Assembly (NCBI GenBank): GCA_022606135.1
Contig: JABYQN010000005.1
Coordinates: forward strand, 1,426,001 to 1,490,000
Direction: 5' to 3'
Source: Fomes fomentarius
Lineage: Eukaryota > Basidiomycota > Agaricomycetes > Polyporales > Polyporaceae
Length of the DNA stretch: 64,000 bases
Numbering within the stretch: position 1 is the stretch's first letter; every line of letters starts with the position of its first letter. Of this stretch, positions 58,463 through 64,000 are shown in pieces. The position numbers and the translations under genes were made by a program. The notes beneath the pieces are model-generated. The model did not search any database and was not told where the DNA came from. It worked only from the letters and a program-made list of their open reading frames with translations.

Positions 58463-59683
58463 ATGTCGGGCGACGACGATTCTAGCGGGTGGCAATTGAC
58501 CGAGTCTGATCCAGGTGTTTTCACGTACGGTGGCCGCCATGTCATTTTACCCAAAATCACGGACTGATCATTTGTGCTCAGGGAGCTGCTGAAGACACTC
58601 GGGGTCCCACTCGTTGTGGATGATCTATACTCCCTAGACTCTGCCTCGCTAGCAGAGTTCCAGCCATTGCACGCGCTTGTCTTCCTATTCAAATGGGTCG
58701 CGGGTCAGTCGGGGGGGCCGTCCAGTGGCGGCCAGTATGATCCCGATTTCCCTGGCTTCTTCGCACATCAGGTGGTGAACAATGCGTGTGCAACCCTTGC
58801 TGTGATGAACGCCATTGGAAATATTCCTGGCCTGTCGATGGGCGCCCAACTCTCGGAGCTATTCAGCTTCACCACAGGCATGGATCCTCAGACGAGCGGC
58901 ATGGCTATCACGAGTTCCGACTGGTTGCGCGAAGCGCATAACGCCTTGTCCCCACCGTCTGCCATCTCTCTGGATGGCTTAGATTTGCCAAAAAGTACCG
59001 AGGATGCGTACCACTTCGTGGTGTATATCCCCTATGCGGGCACCGTTTATGAGCTCGACGGTCTCAAACAAGCCCCGGTCAGTCACGGTGCGTATTCGGA
59101 AGGCGGCGAAGGGTGGTTGGCGAAGGCCAGGTGATTGCAAGCTCTCATCGTGCGCGTCTCTAACATTGACCGCCTGCTTCCCGTGCGACCAGGGAAGTAA
59201 TCGAAGCACGTATAGCGACTTATCCTCCGGGCGCTGTAAGTGTCTCGTAACATCGGGCTGGAACTTACTTGCTCATCCGCCGATGGATGTCGGTGCCGTA
59301 GCTTGAGTTCAGTCTCCTAGCGGTGCACGAAGACCCGCTGCCACGTCTCCAGGAGCAGCTTGCTCAGCTCCAGTCTGCCGGCCGCCAATCCGAGGCTAGT
59401 GAGGTAATGGTCAAGCTCGCCAATGAAAACTCCAAGCGTGAACGCTGGACGGTCAGTAGCAACCCGGTTGATGTAATAGACCCGTCGTACCTTTCCCCTA
59501 ATGCTCAATTCCGTACAGTTCGAGAACAGTCTCCGGAGACACAACTACCTCGGCTTGATCCATGCGCTCCTCCTCGGAATGGCAAAGGCAGGGACCCTGG
59601 ATGCCGCCAAGGATGGCGCAAAGAAAGCGCTACAGGAGCGAATAGAAAGGAACAAGAAAGGGGAGGCTATGGATGAAGACTAG
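58463..59683 (+). CDS. Ubiquitin C-terminal hydrolase, UCH37/UCHL5 type
   Basis: Predicted 322 aa from five exons (58463..58524, 58582..59130, 59193..59235, 59302..59451, 59519..59683), phases consistent. A peptidase C12 cysteine protease: Gln84 and Cys90 in FFAHQVVNNACATLAV, His165 in AYHFVVYIP, Asp180 in YELDGL form the oxyanion and triad. The C-terminal extension with FENSLRRHNYLGLIHALL is the ULD segment that, in UCH37, binds the proteasome receptor Rpn13 or the INO80 complex. It ends in a basic and then acidic tail. It trims ubiquitin from proteasome-bound substrates (family knowledge). The exact acceptor of the fourth exon is the least certain junction. Confidence 0.93.
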
Positions 59684-59797
59684 TGCGATCTAGGTCATGC
59701 TACGCATAATGTTGCTATCGTCTCTGTTATCGCAACATTTCTTGGAAGCTTTTGCACACTGATGCTTTCACTGTCCATGGACCTCATGGCGCGGCGC

Positions 59798-60115
59798 TTA
59801 CCCGCATTCAAACCATTCGTTATTCATGTCCGGCGGCGCGTCTAACCTGAAATTGATTGTTGAGAATCGAGCTAGCTTCGCGGTTCGCTTGGTAAGCTCA
59901 TCCTGGTGCTTTGTTAACAGCACAGCTTTCTGACTAGACTTACTGTCAGCTTTGCGGTATTCACGCACTTCCTCCAGAATGATGTATGCCGCTCTGCACA
60001 CTGCAGTCGGGCGCTTCAGATCTTCGAGTCGATCCCTCTGCGTCAAGTTGTAACTAATAAAGTCGGCGTCAGGGTTTCGGTTTGTTTCGGGCAACCATGT
60101 CCTGCCCCCGGGCAC
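59798..60115 (-). CDS. Orphan coding-like reading frame without ATG start
   Basis: About 105 codons, opened only by a GTG. The sequence is compositionally protein-like: charged, helical, with LEDLKRPTAVCRAAYIILEE and VLLTKHQDELTKRTAKLARF (likely coiled coil). I do not recognise it. No ATG or convincing upstream exon is visible in the 87 nt before the aldo-keto reductase stop, so it may be a single exon of a lost gene or a fragment of a dispersed element. Confidence 0.35.
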   Translation of the reverse strand: MPGGRTWLPETNRNPDADFISYNLTQRDRLEDLKRPTAVCRAAYIILEEVREYRKADSKSSQKAVLLTKHQDELTKRTAKLARFSTINFRLDAPPDMNNEWFECG

Positions 60116-60180
60116 AGCCCTTGATTTCGAGTATGCCTAATACTTATGCCGTCGGATCAATCGACTACGATGCTAGAGCA

Positions 60181-60198
60181 GCCTAGTAGCTACTAGGC
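60181..60198. repeat. 18-bp perfect palindrome
   Basis: GCCTAGTAGCTACTAGGC equals its own reverse complement. It lies five bases past the stop codon of the aldo-keto reductase gene, in its 3' UTR. Confidence 0.9.
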
Positions 60199-60202
60199 CA
60201 GC

Positions 60203-61546
60203 TCACTCCGCATCAACGGGATTCCATGTGACTGCGCCGGCTTTCCCCTTGTCCAATCCATCTAGCGACTCCATGTCCTCCTCGTCGAGGGCGAAATCGT
60301 ACAAGTCCCTGTTGGAGCGAATCCGGATAGGGTTTGCGGACTTTGGTAACGGCGTATACCTACATTTGCCCCGCGTTGGTTACTTGGGAGTGTGTCATGC
60401 AGTAAGGCAAAACTTACCCATGCTGCAAAGACCATCGCAGCAGGATTTGCGCCGGATCTCGCATGTGCTAGGGACATTCAACGTCGCATGATACTCACGC
60501 TACGATTAACACCCGGACCGCACCTTCTCGGCCACCTGGTTGAAGACAGGATGGTCCATCTTGCCGCGGACTAATGGAGAGTACGCTTGGACCTCGATGC
60601 CATGCTCGCTGCAGTACGCAATTATGGGTCGCTGTTGGCAAAAGGGATGGAGCTATTTAAGGACATTTAGCGGGCAAGATTTGCACGTATGGATGCCCAC
60701 TGGCAGCGGCAGAACCTACCTCGATCTGATTGACCGAAGGCGTATTCAAGCCTGCCAACCGTATCTCCTCTAGATGCCTGATACCACTGGTGGCAACACC
60801 GTCATCAATGGTGGACAGTGAGCGGGCACTATGAGAATCCTCACAAGTTTGACACACCAACGCTGCGTATCTTCCCCGCGCGCTGCGCGTCAAGAAGGGC
60901 GCGATAGGTCTGGAGTCTCAGCTCCTTCCCTTTGAATGGATCATGGATGAGGTATAGATCAATATATTCTATACGAACTGTGTGAACTTTGAATGTCTCG
61001 ATGGCACCAATCATACATACCCATTTTTAACCGATCGAGGGAAACATCAACGGCGCGCAGTGTGCTGTCGTAGCCGTGTGTCTTACTGATGCATTTTGTG
61101 GCTTCACATCGTCGGAGGATCACCTATTATCTCCGACCTTTTCTTAATCGCAAGGATAGACGTACTGATGAAGACCTCGTTGCGATTCAAACCGCTCTCC
61201 CAAAAGGCGGTTCCCACATGGGCCTCGTTTCTGTAGGCTTGCGCGGTATCTACATGCCTGGAAGAACACTTCAGAGACGTATCCATCCGGCGGCTTGCCC
61301 ATATCCTTGTCACGCTCACCTGTAACCAGCTCTAAACGCCTCCAGGACCGACTCATGTGTTGTATAGTTCTGGTAGACCCCAAGAGCTATACGGGGCATC
61401 TCGAAACCTAGCGGAGTCTGAAGATTATTGCGCCATATCACCCCACTGGCAGGCTCAGGCTGAGACTGCGAAGCTGAGTTACCTGTTGACAGCCGAATGG
61501 TCGAACCGAGGCTCAATCGTCCCGAGACCATGTTCTTCGACATCAT
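60203..61546 (-). CDS. Aldo-keto reductase
   Basis: Predicted 311 aa from eight exons (complement of 60203..60359, 60418..60467, 60524..60652, 60720..60786, 60845..60977, 61021..61101, 61166..61257, 61320..61546), phases consistent. The catalytic tetrad is present: Asp79 and Tyr84 in HVDTAQAYRNE, Lys109 in FITTKC, His145 in LYLIHDP. The NADPH-binding end is GYTPLPKSANPIRIRSN. The SVGVSNFG turn and VQAYSPLVRG strand are typical. Reduces aldehydes or ketones with NADPH in the cytosol; the substrate class (for example galacturonate or glycerol-type) cannot be told. The N-terminus is long and the start is uncertain (61546, 61543 or 61528); a small intron there cannot be excluded. Confidence 0.88.
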
Positions 61547-62880
61547 ACGTCTTAGGAGGTTGACCCGCGCTAAGCGCTCGAATATCGGCTTGGAGATCAA
61601 GTTCTAAATCGGGCTATTGTGACTGAGGAGTCAAATTGTACCCCTACATAACCTTGTGCAAGCTCCTAGGAACCTTAGTCACACGTAGCACACATCCTAG
61701 CCACCTTGGTCATTGTTTAGAAAGTACTGATTAACAGATTCATTCGCTTCCCCCTAGCTTGGTAGCTAACCATCTATAACCACCTCAACATCAGGAACTT
61801 CATTGACAGTGAAAGCTGATTGCAAAAGAAACAACTGGCAGACAAAGGTGTCGTTAGACTGAACGAGATATCTCTCAAACGTAAACTGGACTTCCGGACA
61901 ACCTTGAGTAGCAATGCCTGCTGATCAATACCTCAAGTCACCTCACGGATCATATAGTACACGGACAGCTGTGAAGGTGGTTGCTGTCATACCGCGAGGC
62001 GTGGGGCCAGAGTCTGCAAGGTTAGAGTCCGCGCATTGCATCGTTAACGTCAAAGGCGCTAGTATGATGACCCACGTATGTAATGAATAACATATTGCAC
62101 GACGCCAACACGGGTTTCAGACGGCATGAGTGTCTACGCGAGGGAACACGCCGGTCGTCCCAAACGCCGGTCAAAGTAGGCCCGCGCTGATCCATGTTTA
62201 CTGGCTACCGTCCAGCCCGAGGGAAAGAGTGGCCGCCCTCGAGCGTCTTGTCGCATTAGCCCGAGTGTTCGAAGAACACTTGAGTTCTGAACTCTAAGTG
62301 GCGGTCGGCTAAGTCAAGCGCAGTCAAGCGAAATGGGCATGCGGGTGCGAAGCAAGTGTTTGTGACGAAGTAAACCACACGAGGGATACCGCCACCTGCT
62401 GCTGTGTGTCTGCGGGTCTCGTACGTACTGTGAACTGCGGCAGAAGCATCTAGTCGTTCGCCTTCTTGACGCTGAGAGGATGTCGGTGACGCTGGGAATG
62501 ATATAGTGACGCTGGGAAGAGCTATAAGTCTCGTGCGGATCGTCCTGCGCCTCGCATCCAATCGTTCGGGGACTGGGGTTAGGCATCTTCCTGTCAACCT
62601 CAGATAAGGCGGCACTAAGAGAAGGAAGAGTTAGCGAGACGTACCCCGGCCACATGCGACCATCCTCCCAGCAACCGACAGAGAATTCCGAGCGGCCAGC
62701 GCCGTGCGCGAGCCAAATGCCCCGGCGTAACATTTCGACTTCTCCCGGTTCAAAGCCTATTGGCAATATGTCGACTCTCGACATCCCATAGACGACGAAC
62801 ATAACAATATCATCATTGAGGCACTACATCAACAACACAAGACGTACTAGATAGATATAACATCGATAGCTGATAGCTCA
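61547..62880. other. Intergenic
   Basis: 1.3 kb, AT-richer in its first half. No gene recognised. A 13-nt direct repeat (GTGACGCTGGGAA) occurs twice near 62483-62520. A minus-strand frame at 62314-62802 starts with ATG but has no family sequence. Confidence 0.45.
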
Positions 62881-63956
62881 TCACGCAACGGCGTAGAACA
62901 CGCGCCACGCCCATCCCCTGCGGCCCTTCAGTCTCGCCTCCCGCTCCTGGTCGTCGACCAAATCCTCCGGCTCCTCCTCGTACTCGTCCCTCGTCAGATC
63001 CACAGTCTTAGTGTCGACGAGATCGTGGAGCCTCGCAAGCACCCTGCGTGCGATGCTGGGGCGCGTCTCGCCCTCCGTGGGCAGCGAAATGGGCGCATCG
63101 GGGGAGGCCGGATGCTTAATGAGCAGCCAGCCAAAGTACATGACGATCATGGCGAAGATCTCGACATAGTAGGAAACGAAGTCGACTGCGGTGAACTTGG
63201 GGATGACAGACGGCCATCCTTGAACTGGGATGCGAAGGTGGCAATTAGTATATATGGTGAGATCGAAGACTATGGTGCGACAGGAGACTCACCAATGATG
63301 ATGACAATTACGGCAATTACGACGAATGGCGGGCCCCACGGCCATGTCCAGGATGCCCTGAACTTGAGCTCACTTAGGGGACGCCCCTGCTTGACCCAAG
63401 CGCGGCGGAACCTCCAACTCGCCAGACCGATCGACAACCACGCAATCTTGGGTGGATGCTGTCAGTCTATGTGCTGCAGTAAACATGGAGAGCACGACCC
63501 ACCTGGTTCGAGACACCCACAAGGTTTTGCAGCCAGTTCCACAGCTCACCGCTACCGATGAAACTGGAGCCGAAGCAGAGGCCACTGATACTGCCAGTGG
63601 CCAGCAGAGCTATAATGGGAACACCTCCCTTCGTTGTGTACGAGAATATAGCCGGCGCTTGTGCAGGTCGGGTGACGGAGAGACCATACAATACACGCGT
63701 GCCCGCGAAAAGAGCGTGGTTTCCGGCAGACAAGACGGAGGTCAAGATGACCGTATTCATGAAGGATGCCGCGACCGCTGCATTTGCGTGTTAGCTTGAC
63801 AAACTGAGAGAGACTAGAGGGAACGTACTGGAGCCGGCCATCTGGAAGACGATGGTGAATGGCGACGTAGTAGTCGACTTATTCGAGAGTCCAGGGTATG
63901 TGTATGGTACATTCAGTCCCATGAGCAGAATACTTAAGACGTAGAATATGATGATT
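62881..63956 (-). CDS. Amino acid permease, APC family (5' part outside the window)
   Basis: Four 3' exons are present (complement of 62881..63224, 63293..63446, 63503..63777, 63829..63956), phases consistent, about 300 aa; the sequence from 63957 to 64000 is intron, so the upstream exons lie beyond the window. Family sequence: IIIFYVLSILLMGLNVPYTY, NHALFAGTRVLYGLS, WLQNLVGVSNQIAWLSIGLA and the cytosolic WVKQGRPLSELKFRA. This is the YAT type of fungal general amino acid permease, a plasma membrane H+ symporter (family knowledge). The C-terminal tail is charged and contains a conserved-type DLVDTKTVDLTRDEY segment. Specificity cannot be judged. Confidence 0.9.
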
Positions 63957-64000
63957 CTGCAAGGATCCATGGTTTGGTCAAGCGATGCCAATGAAGCGAG

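Noticed and set aside
62314..62802. 162-codon minus-strand frame as a gene
   Set aside because: It starts with ATG but has no recognisable domain, and its second half looks like non-coding translation.

Overview
The window is eukaryotic nuclear DNA from a filamentous fungus, most likely a basidiomycete of the Agaricomycetes (inference). Genes are dense and cut by many short introns (mostly 49-80 nt, GT...AG, often with a CTAAC/CTGAC-like branch site), the DNA is GC-rich, and the gene set fits a wood or litter decayer: sedolisin protease, PL14-type lyase, class 3 lipase and F-box/LRR proteins. I rebuilt the gene models by hand, choosing splice sites that keep reading phase and family-conserved sequence across junctions. 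No rRNA, tRNA, CRISPR or intact transposon was recognised.

Layout. 0.9-7.3 kb: F-box protein (-), AVT/SLC38-like amino acid transporter (+), phosphomevalonate kinase ERG8 (-). 9.2-10.5 kb: unrecognised membrane protein (-). 11.1-11.9 kb: decayed gene with several reading-frame breaks. 12.3-20.3 kb: secreted-enzyme stretch, with PL14-like lyase, sedolisin and class 3 lipase all on the minus strand and a quinone-reductase-like MDR enzyme on the plus strand between them. 21.6-25.5 kb: second F-box protein and a protein with a conserved helical N-terminus and an Arg/Glu-repeat, Gly/Pro/Tyr-rich tail. 26.1-31.8 kb: Golgi tether subunit COG5 (+), tail to tail with acetolactate synthase regulatory subunit ILV6 (-). 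32.0-38.3 kb: DHA1-type MFS transporter and PDK1-type kinase with a C-terminal PH-like region. 38.9-51.5 kb: small hypothetical gene, CNNM/Mam3-type DUF21-CBS protein, GNAT acetyltransferase, four-helix membrane protein with a long disordered tail, and a Ser/Thr-rich secreted-type ORF with a frame break. 52.8-61.5 kb: Zn2Cys6 regulator, SLC35-type transporter, Mediator subunit MED31 head to head with the deubiquitinase UCH37, an orphan reading frame, and an aldo-keto reductase. 62.9-64 kb: 3' part of an APC amino acid permease that runs off the window.

How the genes work together. Most are unrelated housekeeping genes: sterol/isoprenoid precursors (ERG8), branched amino acids (ILV6), Golgi traffic (COG5, SLC35), signalling (PDK1), transcription (MED31) and protein turnover (UCH37, F-box proteins). 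The only functional grouping is the 12-20 kb run of secreted degradative enzymes. I found no convincing new multi-gene system. The unusual signals are structural: a 9-nt internal exon, a 7-nt first coding exon, several 290-530 nt introns, stop-free introns with lengths divisible by three, an intronic hairpin, and two broken genes.
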